Below, piece by piece: positions 1 to 6,962 of a DNA stretch of 16,084 nt. The notes under the pieces were generated by a model. The model was given only the letters and a program-made list of their open reading frames with translations, was not told the DNA's origin and searched no databases. The stretch's first letter is position 1; each line of letters begins with the position of its first letter. A program made the translations under genes and the position numbers. The stretch is from Candidatus Delongbacteria bacterium (GTDB taxonomy: Bacteria > CAIWAD01 > BS150m-G50): the NCBI GenBank assembly GCA_016784425.1, contig JADHUQ010000029.1:1-16084 (forward strand), written 5' to 3'.

Positions 1-44
1 GAAAACCCTTCCCAGCAACCCAGGACTTCGATAACTTGATCCAT
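1..44 (-). CDS. Start of an unidentified gene, cut by the window edge
   Basis: Only the first 14 codons are inside the window, reading MDQVIEVLGCWEGF on the minus strand. The start is supported by a very good ribosome-binding site: TGAGGAGG at 60-53, eight bases before the ATG at 44-42. The frame stays open to the edge. Fourteen residues are too few to assign a family, so no function is proposed. It lies downstream of the secreted-protein gene on the same strand but is separated from it by a strong terminator, so it probably has its own promoter in the roughly 80 bases between. Confidence 0.55.
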   Translation of the reverse strand, partial: MDQVIEVLGCWEGF

Positions 45-141
45 GACAGCGGCCTCCTCAATGATTTGAATAGTTGGTTACTCTCAAATCAATGATGCGA
101 TGCCGTTGTCTCTTTTACCCCTAATTTCTACGATGAACCAC

Positions 142-170
142 AAAAAAGCCCCTGACTTGCGCCAGGGGCT
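142..170 (-). terminator. Intrinsic terminator of the secreted CTD protein gene
   Basis: On the minus strand an 8-bp perfect stem, AGCCCCTG/CAGGGGCT (170-163 with 154-147), encloses an 8-nt loop and is followed directly by six T (complement of A at 142-147). It sits about 47 bases after the stop of the gene ending at 217. The GC-rich stem plus T-tract is the standard Rho-independent form. Confidence 0.88.
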
Positions 171-216
171 TTCTATTGAGCGTTCCAGCAGAATTAACTG
201 CCGATAACTGATCTTC

Positions 217-2595
217 CTACTTGGCCAGCACCATCTTGCAGGTGGCGACATTGTCAGGGGTCTCCAGGCGATAGAAATATACACCGGAAGCCAGATCGGA
301 AGCGTTAAATGTTATGTTCTGCACACCACCGGTGGAAATACCGTCATACAGGGTGTTGACAGCCTGTCCGGCAATGTTGTAAACGGTCAGGGTCACCGAC
401 TGCGCGAAAGCTGTAGAGAAGCTGATCGTGGTGGTCGGGTTGAAGGGGTTGGGATAGTTCTGCGCCAAAACGAACTCACCGGGAACCGGGGTGTCGATGA
501 CAGCTTCACTGGCTGTGCCGCCCACCCAGATACAGAATTCGTATGCCTGCGGCTCATTGTAGGAGAAATCGGGTACGCCGCTACCATCCCATCTGAAGTA
601 ATGTTCACCGTTCCAGATGAAGTCATTACCCATAATTTCAGGTAGACCATTACCGGAACCGTCATCGGTTGTCAGCTCCAGCCATACCCAGCAGCTACCG
701 CCAACTACAACATCAGGAATCGTGAAGTTACAGGCGTTGGGGTAGAGTTGACCTGTGGTGACATTAAAGGTATGGTTATACAGTTCAGTGCCCGGTATGC
801 CGCCGTCGTCAGCGTAGATGTACACATTGACCGGGGTATTGTTGGGGCTGTTGTTATACCAGTAGACCTTAATGTTGTCGATGGTGAAATCACCTTCCAG
901 ACCATCGTCTTCCAGAGTAGCCTTAACACCCCAACCGGTTCCCACGTCGGTGTGGAAGTAATAAAGCGGATCGCCAATACCATAGAGATAACTGAACTGC
1001 AGATCACCTTCCGGCAGGATCGTGACATCGTACACATAGGCGGTGTCGTTGGAGTGGTCCTGGTCGGTAGCCAGCATAGTGAAGGCGTTCAGGTCGTAGA
1101 GACCTGTTGTGGCAGGGGTCCAGTCCTTGGTGCGAGAAGCGCTCTCGAGCGGCGCCAGATTCAGTGGAGGCTGGACCGGTCCGAGGTTAACGCCGTTGGC
1201 AAACATAAACGCGGTAACATTGGATTCTTCGCTGGAGCCAAAATTGGTGAACTCCATGAAGACAGGGCTGGTCCAGTTAGCGGCGCGCGGATAGGGTACC
1301 GCCATCAGGGTCGTGGCAAAATCATGCGGCAGCATGTCGGTGCCCCAGACCTCGAAGTCATCGATATAGATACCGTTGCCTACGCCACCATCATTATTAT
1401 CATCTGTGCTGACCAGGAAACGGATCCTGATATCACCACCGGCGTACGAAGAGAGGTCCATGTCGATATTGCCGTTGAAGGGGGTTCCGGGGATGTAGGG
1501 GTTCCAGCCGCCCATACCGGCGCCCTCGCGGGTATAATCGTAGAAAAGGTTATTCCAGATCATTCCGTCGGATGTAATCTGAACATGATAGTAATCTTCC
1601 AGGGTATTGTCCCCGTCGCCATCGGAATCAAGCATGTCGCAATAGATCCAGTACTGGAACCAGATAGTGTTGTCGGCGGGCAGGGTGATCCAGGGGCTGA
1701 CTAACGCATCACCCAGGTTGAATAAACCGTCTTCAAGATGAGCGGAAAAGTCACCGGAATGTGAGGATTCATCGGTGATCTCCCAGAAATCGCCGGCGGA
1801 TTCACTATAGACATCCAGCGTGAAATCGGAGGGATCTGCGGTACCGTCGGCGTCATTTTCCAGGTAGGTGGTGCCGCCATCAGCCAGCACCACGTCATCG
1901 ACCACCATACCCCAGATGTTGGGGTTGTCAGCAGTACTGTAAGCAGGATCGCTGCAGAAGGCGAACCGGAACATGAACTGGTCGGAAATGTAATCAGTCA
2001 GGTCGATACTGGCATCAACCCAGCCACCGGAGCTGTCGGTCCAACCGGGAATGCCGGTACCCATACCGAACTCATAACCGAAGCTGTAGCAACTGTTCGA
2101 GTCATAGGCAGGTGATACATCCGGGATCGGTGCCCAGTTGTCGCCACCGTCGGTGGAATACCAGACATTGCAGGCGTCCCAGGCGTCGTAACCAACCGGT
2201 TCGCCGCCCGGCGCTTCAGTGGTATAGTTGAGTTTGAAGGTCAACTGTGGCGAGGTGGCTCCGGAGATGTCCAGTTCCGGGGAGACGAGGAAATGCAGCC
2301 AGTGATTGTCATAGCCGCCCAGGTCCTCATTACCCGACCACCAGGAGTCACCCTCCCAGGCTTCCCAGTCACTCGTATGCCATTCCGAGGTCTGCGCGAA
2401 AGCATCTACAGAAGACCATACGTCCCAACCATCTTCAAAGTCGTAACCGTAGATCAGCACATCGCGGGTTTGATCCGGCATGGTCGGGCGTTCCAGAGCT
2501 GTTCGAATAGTGGTAGTTGCCGCAGTACCGGCTGCCAGTGCCAGGCCGGTCATTGTTAGAGCTGCGACACTCAAAAGCATCAGTTTCTTAGTCAT
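217..2595 (-). CDS. Large secreted protein with FlgD-like C-terminal sorting/Ig domain
   Basis: A protein of 792 residues if begun at ATG 2595; the GTG two codons upstream overlaps the Shine-Dalgarno AAGGAAG and is less likely. The N-terminus (MTKKLMLLSVAALTM...ALAAG) is a clear Sec signal peptide. The middle is rich in Asp, Trp, Tyr and Gly and contains at least two related jelly-roll-like segments, seen as repeated F-x-D-G-W/W-x-x-x-D blocks each closing with an IDD/VDD-F/V-x-V/L motif. This arrangement resembles MAM-like or carbohydrate-binding adhesion modules. The last 90 or so residues begin at QNYPNPFNP and end in GVYFYRLET...KMVLAK, the FlgD-Ig/type A C-terminal module used by type IX-like secretion and cell-surface anchoring in the FCB group. 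No catalytic motif is visible, so it is probably a surface or extracellular structural or binding protein. It is monocistronic: terminator at 142-170, and 171 bases to the next gene upstream. Confidence 0.88.
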   Translation of the reverse strand: MTKKLMLLSVAALTMTGLALAAGTAATTTIRTALERPTMPDQTRDVLIYGYDFEDGWDVWSSVDAFAQTSEWHTSDWEAWEGDSWWSGNEDLGGYDNHWLHFLVSPELDISGATSPQLTFKLNYTTEAPGGEPVGYDAWDACNVWYSTDGGDNWAPIPDVSPAYDSNSCYSFGYEFGMGTGIPGWTDSSGGWVDASIDLTDYISDQFMFRFAFCSDPAYSTADNPNIWGMVVDDVVLADGGTTYLENDADGTADPSDFTLDVYSESAGDFWEITDESSHSGDFSAHLEDGLFNLGDALVSPWITLPADNTIWFQYWIYCDMLDSDGDGDNTLEDYYHVQITSDGMIWNNLFYDYTREGAGMGGWNPYIPGTPFNGNIDMDLSSYAGGDIRIRFLVSTDDNNDGGVGNGIYIDDFEVWGTDMLPHDFATTLMAVPYPRAANWTSPVFMEFTNFGSSEESNVTAFMFANGVNLGPVQPPLNLAPLESASRTKDWTPATTGLYDLNAFTMLATDQDHSNDTAYVYDVTILPEGDLQFSYLYGIGDPLYYFHTDVGTGWGVKATLEDDGLEGDFTIDNIKVYWYNNSPNNTPVNVYIYADDGGIPGTELYNHTFNVTTGQLYPNACNFTIPDVVVGGSCWVWLELTTDDGSGNGLPEIMGNDFIWNGEHYFRWDGSGVPDFSYNEPQAYEFCIWVGGTASEAVIDTPVPGEFVLAQNYPNPFNPTTTISFSTAFAQSVTLTVYNIAGQAVNTLYDGISTGGVQNITFNASDLASGVYFYRLETPDNVATCKMVLAK

Positions 2596-2766
2596 GTCCA
2601 CTTCCTTTCTGAAGTTTCATGGGACTGTCAAGCCGCGAAAACAATCACAGCGTGACTCATTCGCTGTATCGGTATTTCCAGTCTATCAGGTGATTTGATA
2701 TAGATTTTTCCGAAATAAATCAACCGCTTTATCTTGGACGATAATATTAATCCGTAGTTTTGTTGA

Positions 2767-3030
2767 CTAGAAAGCCTGCTCCACAGATTTCACCTCCGGA
2801 AATTCTTCCATGAGGAACCGTTCAATGCCTGACTTCAGCGTGATCATAGCGGAAGGACAGGTGCCACAGGCGCCCATCATTTTAACCTGGACGATGCCCT
2901 CGTTATATCCGACAAATTCGCACCAGCCGCCATCTGCGCGCAGCATGGGAACGATTTTTTCATCTATGGTCTTTTGAATAGCGGCGGACAGATCCTGTAC
3001 GCCTTCACTGTTTTGTGATGTGGTATCCAT
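2767..3030 (-). CDS. NifU C-terminal-domain iron-sulfur carrier protein
   Basis: 87 residues, the usual size of stand-alone NifU-C/Nfu proteins. The diagnostic C-x-x-C is in MGACGTCPSAM (Cys55 and Cys58), preceded by the family's IxPxLxxDGG-like segment around residues 25-36 (IVPMLRADGGW). Nfu proteins bind a transient [4Fe-4S] cluster between two monomers through this pair and hand it to target enzymes in the cytoplasm. An extra Cys37 follows the DGG. The start is supported by AAGAGGATAACAG before the ATG. It lies 162 bases downstream of the citryl-CoA lyase gene on the same strand, so it may share that gene's transcript. No nif or isc genes are nearby, which fits general Fe-S maintenance rather than nitrogenase assembly. 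Confidence 0.93.
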   Translation of the reverse strand: MDTTSQNSEGVQDLSAAIQKTIDEKIVPMLRADGGWCEFVGYNEGIVQVKMMGACGTCPSAMITLKSGIERFLMEEFPEVKSVEQAF

Positions 3031-3192
3031 CTGTTATCCTCTTTTCGTTCTATTTAAATGGAACTCAAGCTCCAGCCGTTGGCTCTGTTATTCGAAGGCG
3101 GTCAGGTTGTACCGGGCGAACTGACATATAAGTTACACTTTTCGCTGCCGTAAAGGCAACGTATGACGACCAGGGTGTGAGTTTCATCAGTG

Positions 3193-3966
3193 TTAACGTT
3201 CTGTCGCCGGTGGGATCTTGCGCTCCGTGAACCCTTCGTAATGACCGCCCAGTGGACCCAGTTTGCGCATCCTCTTCTGGGTAGACCACTCCTCGAAGAC
3301 ATGCGCCACCAGCCCGGGGGTACGGGCGATGATAAAGAAACCTTTGCCCAGCCGCCAGTCAAAACCCATTTCCGACATGATAGCGGCAATGGCTCCATCG
3401 ACATTGAGTGGCAGGTCGCGACCGCTACCCGCCTCCAGCAGATCCTGTAAAGTGACCGCCAGCTCGATATGAGGGCCGGCGAAACCGGTTTGTTCGGCCA
3501 GCTCCAGCAGTTTTATAGTGCGGGGGTCCCGCCGGTGGATGCGATGTCCGAAACCGGGGAAACGCTTTTTTGCCACCTTGAATTCCGCTACCAGCTCTTC
3601 TGCGCTCTTTTCCTGCGCCACCGCCTCCTGCAGGATGCGGGCGCACTGCTCGATTGCACCGCCGTGGCTATCGCCGATAGCCATGATGCCTGCCGCGACG
3701 GCAGTGTTTAGTGAATTACCACCAGAGAGCACCGTCCGTGCTGCGAGGTTTGAGGGGGGGGTGATACCGTGATCTATGGATGAGGCGAGCAGACCCTCGA
3801 TCATCCGTTTTTCCCGTTTATCCGGCAACTCACCCTTGATGATCAGATAAATGGTCTCGGCAAAGGTGAGATTTTCGATAATATCGGCAATGTCGTAACC
3901 GCGTACGGCGATTTTACCGCCGGCAGTATCGGTTATCTTTGTGCTCCATTCCGGAACGTTGCTCAT
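3193..3966 (-). CDS. Citryl-CoA lyase (short citrate-synthase-fold protein)
   Basis: 257 residues, much shorter than citrate synthase (about 370-430) but matching citryl-CoA lyases and the C-terminal lyase domain of ATP-citrate lyase. The citrate-synthase catalytic triad is in place: His101 in GDSHGGA, His141 in FPGFGHRIH followed by DPR, and Asp190 in LPLNVDGAIAAI. The closing IARTPGLVAHVFEE and GPLGGHYEG blocks are typical of the family. The expected reaction is cleavage of citryl-CoA to acetyl-CoA and oxaloacetate, the second step of two-enzyme citrate cleavage in the reverse TCA cycle or in citrate and other acyl-CoA catabolism. No citryl-CoA synthetase gene is in the window, so the true substrate could be another 3-hydroxy-acyl-CoA such as citramalyl- or methylcitryl-CoA. 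The start is set by CTGGAGCTACTG before ATG, and a good promoter lies at 4051-4079. Confidence 0.87.
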   Translation of the reverse strand: MSNVPEWSTKITDTAGGKIAVRGYDIADIIENLTFAETIYLIIKGELPDKREKRMIEGLLASSIDHGITPPSNLAARTVLSGGNSLNTAVAAGIMAIGDSHGGAIEQCARILQEAVAQEKSAEELVAEFKVAKKRFPGFGHRIHRRDPRTIKLLELAEQTGFAGPHIELAVTLQDLLEAGSGRDLPLNVDGAIAAIMSEMGFDWRLGKGFFIIARTPGLVAHVFEEWSTQKRMRKLGPLGGHYEGFTERKIPPATER

Positions 3967-4050
3967 CAGTAGCTCCAGTATTTAAGTGTAGGGGCCCGGC
4001 TCCCGGACCGATCGCTTTTTACAACAGTCTAATTCCGCCTGGGAAGAGAT

Positions 4051-4079
4051 ATTATATGGATGGTAATTGAGGATGGGAA
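4051..4079 (-). promoter_or_regulatory. Sigma-70-like promoter of the citryl-CoA lyase gene
   Basis: On the minus strand TTCCCA (4079-4074) and a perfect TATAAT (4056-4051) are 17 bases apart. Transcription would start near 4043, leaving a leader of about 75 nt before the ATG at 3966. Inferred from sequence only; the -35 box matches four of six consensus positions. Confidence 0.5.
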
Positions 4080-4158
4080 GCAGAAACTAACGTGCCGTTG
4101 AGGCCAATCTGTTTTGCCCGCCCGGCAGCCGTACAATGTGCGCGGAAAGCTCACAAGC

Positions 4159-5121
4159 CTACAACACCGCCACAATTTCCCGCAGCAACTGCAGACCCGT
4201 CGCCTCGTCCTGTTGCACCTGGTTTAAAATTTCCACCCCCTGCCTGCAACGTTCCCGTTCGGTTACCTGCTTTGCCATTTTATCCAACGGCAACTCAAAG
4301 GGAAACTCCCCGCAGAACTGCTCCAGCCCGATGGCTATCTGGTCGTATTGCTCGGCAGCCCGTATCAACAGCTTGCTTTCATCCGGCAAACGCTCCGCCG
4401 CTTCCCGTAGAAATTCACCTGCCATCCGGCGACATTCGTGCCAGACGACTGCGTTATAAGCGTTACCGTGGCCGTCTACTGGTCCCTCCGTTAAGGCCTT
4501 GATCCAGAGATCATACCCCTCGAGACCGGCACGATAGTCCGGGAACACCACTCCCACCGGACTCTCCGCGAATACCAGGGCGTACTGCAGCGCCTCCCGT
4601 ACGGTCTGGGTCGGTTCCGCGACCGGCCCCGGTTCTATCACATATAGTTCTAAAACACCGATTTCGGTGCCGCCCAGAGTTTTCCAGGGGTGGGGTCCCT
4701 CTACACCCTCGCAGAGGGGGCCAGTGAAATAGTAACCTTTCTGGTCGTAGCCGCAGATCACATAGAATTCCGGGATTTTCAACTCCCAGGCGTAGCAGGG
4801 CAGATCGTTGTCCAGAGCGTTACAGGCCCCCTCCCAGGCTCGATGGATTGTCTGGCTGAAATCCTCCTCGTCGCGATGACAAACGTAACCGGTAGCCTGG
4901 TAGCCGAGGTTCCGACCCAGTTGATGTAATCTGCGACTGTTCCAGGCGGTTGGTCCACTGGGGCATACCTCCTCGTGAAGGTTGAGGATAAAGGCGTGCC
5001 CTGTTCCACCATAAAGCCAGGCTGGTGAGATTTTCAGATCGAGATATTCCAGGCAGCCCTGCAGACACCCGATATGAGATACCCAGCGGGGTATCCAGTT
5101 GAAACTCTGCAGCATCTTCAT
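4159..5121 (-). CDS. BtrH/cysteine-peptidase-like protein of unknown function
   Basis: 320 residues when begun at ATG 5121, chosen because GGGAG lies eight bases upstream; the frame also runs back to an ATG at 5202, but those 27 residues look like leader sequence. Near the N-terminus are HIGCLQGCLEYL (Cys19, Cys23) and then GGTGHAFILNLHEE (His42), the order of residues in butirosin BtrH N-terminal-type and C39-like thiol acyltransferase or peptidase folds. The remainder is mixed alpha/beta with aromatic-rich segments (YAWELKIPEFYVICGYDQKGYYF around residues 115-140) and a helical C-terminal third. No signal peptide or membrane segment is visible. Proteins of this type often occur alone and uncharacterised. 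Hydrolysis or acyl transfer by Cys/His is possible but inferred. It shares its upstream region with the divergent RNA candidate at 5281. Confidence 0.6.
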   Translation of the reverse strand: MKMLQSFNWIPRWVSHIGCLQGCLEYLDLKISPAWLYGGTGHAFILNLHEEVCPSGPTAWNSRRLHQLGRNLGYQATGYVCHRDEEDFSQTIHRAWEGACNALDNDLPCYAWELKIPEFYVICGYDQKGYYFTGPLCEGVEGPHPWKTLGGTEIGVLELYVIEPGPVAEPTQTVREALQYALVFAESPVGVVFPDYRAGLEGYDLWIKALTEGPVDGHGNAYNAVVWHECRRMAGEFLREAAERLPDESKLLIRAAEQYDQIAIGLEQFCGEFPFELPLDKMAKQVTERERCRQGVEILNQVQQDEATGLQLLREIVAVL

Positions 5122-5217
5122 TGGCTTACTCCCGATGTCAAATTCAAATGCGTGTTTGATGATATGTAAAGCGCTGCCCCTTGCCACAGCAGTACCGTGC
5201 ATTTGGGTCGTTTTGTT

Positions 5218-5241
5218 AAAAAATGAATATGTTCATTTTTT
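5218..5241. promoter_or_regulatory. Perfect 10-bp inverted repeat, candidate operator
   Basis: AAAAAATGAA (5218-5227) and TTCATTTTTT (5232-5241) are exact reverse complements around a 4-nt centre, TATG. The core ATGAA-N4-TTCAT resembles operators of dimeric winged-helix regulators such as the ArsR/SmtB class. It lies between the minus-strand BtrH-like gene and the plus-strand promoter at 5272, so one bound protein could affect both. It is unlikely to be a terminator: the stem is almost all A-T. Confidence 0.5.
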
Positions 5242-5248
5242 GTTTGCC

Positions 5249-5277
5249 TATTTGGGTTCCTGTGCATATTCTATAAT
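5249..5277 (+). promoter_or_regulatory. Promoter of the candidate structured RNA
   Basis: A perfect -10 box TATAAT is at 5272-5277. The region 17 bases upstream (TATTTG, 5249-5254) is a poor -35, so an activator or another sigma contact may be needed. Initiation would fall near 5283-5286, exactly at the base of the folded RNA described next. Confidence 0.5.
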
Positions 5278-5280
5278 ACG

Positions 5281-5503
5281 GTGTCGGTGAAATGTCGCAC
5301 CTTTCGTCTTCTGACGATTTGTGCCGCGATCGATTACCACATCGTACTTGTCTCAGGAGACAACGGTTTTTCCGTTGGTTCCGACCGGTTTCCCTTGATT
5401 CAGGAAACCTTAATATTACTTCTACACGGCATTGCGCCGTTCGCGGCGCATTTCAGGAAGACACTGGACGTTGTCCTAGAGCCCACCACGGTGGGCTTTT
5501 TTT
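5281..5503 (+). ncRNA. Candidate structured non-coding RNA, about 220 nt
   Basis: Between a TATAAT box and an intrinsic terminator lies a stretch full of self-complementarity. The two ends close on each other: TGAAATG (5288-5294) with CATTTCA (5449-5455), and GTGTC (5281-5285) with GACAC (5460-5464). Inside are hairpins TCGTC-TTCT-GACGA (5304-5317), CAACGG-T5-CCGTTG (5361-5377), GGTTTCC/GGAAACC (5387-5409), GCGCCG-TTCG-CGGCGC (5434-5449) and a possible long-range pair GTGCCG/CGGCAT (5321-5326 with 5427-5432). The outline, a closed multibranch about 185 nt across plus a 3' terminator, is reminiscent of 6S-type regulatory RNAs, but I do not recognise a conserved family motif. Open frames over it run through the terminator and show no protein-like features. 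tmRNA, RNase P RNA and the common riboswitch cores were looked for and not found. Confidence 0.55.
5480..5503 (+). terminator. Strong Rho-independent terminator
   Basis: AGCCCACC (5480-5487) pairs perfectly with GGTGGGCT (5490-5497), and seven T follow (5497-5503). It works on the plus strand only: the minus strand has no T-tract after the stem. No plus-strand protein gene precedes it, which is the main reason to think an RNA gene ends here. Confidence 0.87.
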
Positions 5504-5510
5504 ATTTGCC

Positions 5511-5763
5511 ACCGAGTGCTGCATGACAGCTTTGATCAGCAAACAGTTTTAACCTGTTTATCCTACTGTTTACAGATCACATAAACCTATATTATCACAC
5601 AAGGGCTTACTTCTCACCTGAAAACTTGAGAGTATATGCGGTGTAGACGATAGTTTTTCAGAAGCTATCTCAGAGAGAGACGTTTTTCATACGAAAAAGG
5701 GCCGTTTTAGGAAGTATTTTGCACTTTTTTTCACCCTAATCGCCTGAAATAACAACAACATAA
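5511..5763. other. AT-rich non-coding stretch with small inverted repeats
   Basis: No convincing gene is seen. The segment holds short inverted repeats: AAACAG/CTGTTT at 5541-5559, GATAG/CTATC at 5649-5669, and TTTTTC-ATAC-GAAAAA at 5683-5698. CTGTTTA also occurs twice, at 5554 and 5566. None has a clear role. Confidence 0.4.
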
Positions 5764-5779
5764 CTGGGTCCGACCCCAG
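5764..5779 (-). terminator. Possible terminator after the methyltransferase gene
   Basis: CTGGG (5764-5768) can pair with CCCAG (5775-5779), or the inner GGGTC with GACCC. On the minus strand it is followed by the T-rich TTATGTTGTTGTTATTT, about 47 bases past the stop codon. The tail is interrupted, so this is a weak call. Confidence 0.35.
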
Positions 5780-5825
5780 GTTTTACCATAATTTGAATGC
5801 TATTACCCACTGGTCAATAAATGCG

Positions 5826-6611
5826 CTACTTATTCACTTTCATTGCTTTGGTGACAATGAAATGGGGGAGGTAGAGCGAGACCGCATCTTTCTCCTCCGG
5901 TGGATAGCGATCCTCAAACAAACCGGTGATGATAAATCCTGCTTCGGTTTGACCCCCGATCTGTGTTTCCAGGCTATGGCTGAATTCGAACGGTATCTGC
6001 TCCTGGCGGTACCGCTGCAATTGCTCTTTGTCCAGATCTTCAGCATCGGACCAGGGCAGCGGGTGGATCACCCGCAACTCCCCTTTATTCTCCACCAGAT
6101 CCCAGTCGAAAGCGTGTACGATCGGGTTGTCAAAACCGACCAGCAGTATCCCGCCAGGCCGCAAAACCCGCCAGGTCTCTCGCCACACCGGCTGTAGATC
6201 CGGGGTAAACACATTGGAAACCGGATTAATCACTAAATCGAAGCTCTCGTCAGCTAACGCTGACAGGTCGGCCATTTCACCCTCTATAGTGGTTAAAGCC
6301 AGACTCTCCCGTTCTGCGACAAGCCGGTCCTGAGCCAGTTGGGCGGGGGAGTTATCCAACACCGTCACCCTGGCACCAGCCGCAGCCAGCAAGGGCCCCT
6401 GCTGTCCACCTCCACCGGCGAGGCAGAGCAGATCACAATCATCAAAAGGGGGCAGCCAGTCACGCGGTACCGGGCGGACCGGGGTAAGGTACAACTCCCA
6501 CTTCCCACGACGGGCTTCCGCGATGATCTCAGGTCCGAAAGGAATTGTCCAGGGGTTGCCTCTGGCGACCTCCCGGTCCCAGGCGTGGCGGTTGTGTCCA
6601 GCAATATCCAA
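5826..6611 (-). CDS. SAM-dependent class I methyltransferase
   Basis: 261 residues. The Rossmann SAM-binding motif I is LLCLAGGGGQQGPLLAAAGA (about 61-80), the acidic residue ending strand beta-2 is Asp86 in VTVLDNS, the next motif is EGEMADLSAL (110-119), and FDLVINP (124-130) and LRPGGILLVGFD complete a Methyltransf_11-type fold. The methyl acceptor cannot be deduced; W-x-x-x-V-x-x-G-x-P-W near the N-terminus is shared with small-molecule methyltransferases of this group. The start codon is TTG (6611-6609), supported by GAGGAG six bases upstream; no ATG or GTG fits as well. The gene stands alone, divergent from the SIMPL gene across about 350 bases. Cytoplasmic. Confidence 0.88.
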   Translation of the reverse strand: MDIAGHNRHAWDREVARGNPWTIPFGPEIIAEARRGKWELYLTPVRPVPRDWLPPFDDCDLLCLAGGGGQQGPLLAAAGARVTVLDNSPAQLAQDRLVAERESLALTTIEGEMADLSALADESFDLVINPVSNVFTPDLQPVWRETWRVLRPGGILLVGFDNPIVHAFDWDLVENKGELRVIHPLPWSDAEDLDKEQLQRYRQEQIPFEFSHSLETQIGGQTEAGFIITGLFEDRYPPEEKDAVSLYLPHFIVTKAMKVNK

Positions 6612-6962
6612 TTCTCGCTCCTCAGGTTTTGATCCCTTTGCGGGGCTCTTCCTTCACAAGGGAAATGTCCGGTTCCGTTCAACGCATCCCTGACCGCTTC
6701 ATGTTATCGATGTACAGATCAAATTGCTTTTTCTTCAACACCTTGTGCTTTACGAATTACCTTAACTGCTGCGTGGCAGATAATCAAGCTGTCCTTCCGG
6801 ATTTGCGTTAGTATTAAGCATCACAGGCTCTGTGGCAGGCAACCAGCTGTTTCAGGGCGACTTCAGTTCATCCGTAAATGAGTTTCTGAGCAACCGCGCG
6901 ATAACTATATTCAATATGAACTCAGACATTATCGATCAAACCGATCGCATAAGGGGAGTACC
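6612..6962. other. Divergent intergenic region
   Basis: About 350 bases separate the divergent methyltransferase and SIMPL genes. I see no protein gene longer than the shadows of its neighbours and no strong terminator or RNA fold. It should contain both promoters. AT-rich patches around 6911-6937 (ACTATATTCAATATGA) are the likeliest place for the plus-strand one, but no well-spaced -35/-10 pair stands out. Confidence 0.4.

Noticed and set aside
748..1704. 318-residue plus-strand open frame inside the secreted-protein gene
   Set aside because: It is the antisense shadow of a gene with signal peptide, C-terminal domain, RBS and terminator on the minus strand; its own translation is low-complexity V/I/G-rich with no RBS or family features.
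5347..5366. Resemblance of CAGGAGAC to the cobalamin riboswitch B12 box
   Set aside because: Only the short CAGGAGAC core matches; the other conserved cobalamin elements are absent and the bases are better explained by local hairpins.
5281..5552. Open frames of 81 and 86 residues over the RNA candidate
   Set aside because: Both run through the intrinsic terminator at 5480-5503, lack a Shine-Dalgarno and resemble no protein family.
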